Positions 5,753-5,757 of a stretch of DNA of 5,757 nt are shown piece after piece. Source of the DNA: an uncultured Cocleimonas sp. (GTDB lineage: Bacteria; Pseudomonadota; Gammaproteobacteria; Thiotrichales; Thiotrichaceae). The DNA lies in contig CALJIH010000034.1 in assembly GCA_937974135.1 (NCBI GenBank), forward strand, positions 1 to 5,757. Reading direction: 5' to 3'. The position numbers and the translations under genes were made by a program. Each line of letters opens with the position of its first letter. The stretch's first letter is position 1. Below the pieces are notes generated by a model. The model saw only the letters and a program-made list of their open reading frames with translations, was not told the origin of the DNA and made no database searches.

Positions 5753-5757
5753 ATGCA
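5753..5757 (+). CDS. Probable start of the next gene (5 bases visible)
   Basis: An ATG at 5753 is preceded by AAGGAAG at 5742-5748, a strong ribosome binding site at good spacing, after a 101-base gap from the second hydrolase. Only the first codon and two more bases are in the window, so nothing can be said of the product. The call rests on the ribosome site alone. Confidence 0.45.

Overview
The window comes from a low-GC bacterium (roughly 40% GC by eye). Densely packed genes with Shine-Dalgarno sites and the closest protein flavours, such as an ArgO-like exporter, suggest a gammaproteobacterium. This placement is inference; there is no rRNA or other taxonomic marker here.

Left third, minus strand: the 5' two-thirds or more of a lipoprotein gene of unknown function runs off the left edge (start at 658). 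Just upstream of it, in the same direction, is a complete LysE/ArgO-type amino-acid exporter (1292 to 687, GTG start). The two are 28 bases apart and may be co-transcribed. A 217-base divergent intergenic region (1293-1509) separates them from the plus-strand genes. It holds two overlapping inverted repeats.

Centre, plus strand: four closely spaced genes form a likely operon at 1510-4675. In order they encode an alpha/beta hydrolase of the kynurenine-formamidase-like type, a small NTF2/SnoaL-like protein, a luciferase-like (LLM) flavin-dependent oxidoreductase and a glutathione S-transferase. Gaps are 29, 18 and 8 bases, and each gene has a recognisable ribosome binding site. The set looks like a catabolic or detoxification pathway for a small organic molecule: flavin-dependent oxygenation, ester or amide hydrolysis, and glutathione-dependent conversion. 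The substrate cannot be read from the sequence.

Right end, plus strand: a second, clearly paralogous alpha/beta hydrolase (4785-5651) follows after 109 bases. The next gene seems to begin at 5753, with only its first codon and two further bases inside the window.

The most notable feature is a 21-base element, AAAAG-N11-CTTTT with a conserved G-rich core, present three times: 1413-1436 (opposite orientation), 4726-4752 and 5661-5681. Each copy lies in the upstream region of a gene start (the operon, the paralogous hydrolase, and the gene at the right edge). It may be the operator or leader element of a local regulon, or alternatively a small dispersed repeat. I see no CRISPR array, tRNA, rRNA, transposase or phage gene, and no gene-free stretch longer than 300 bases.
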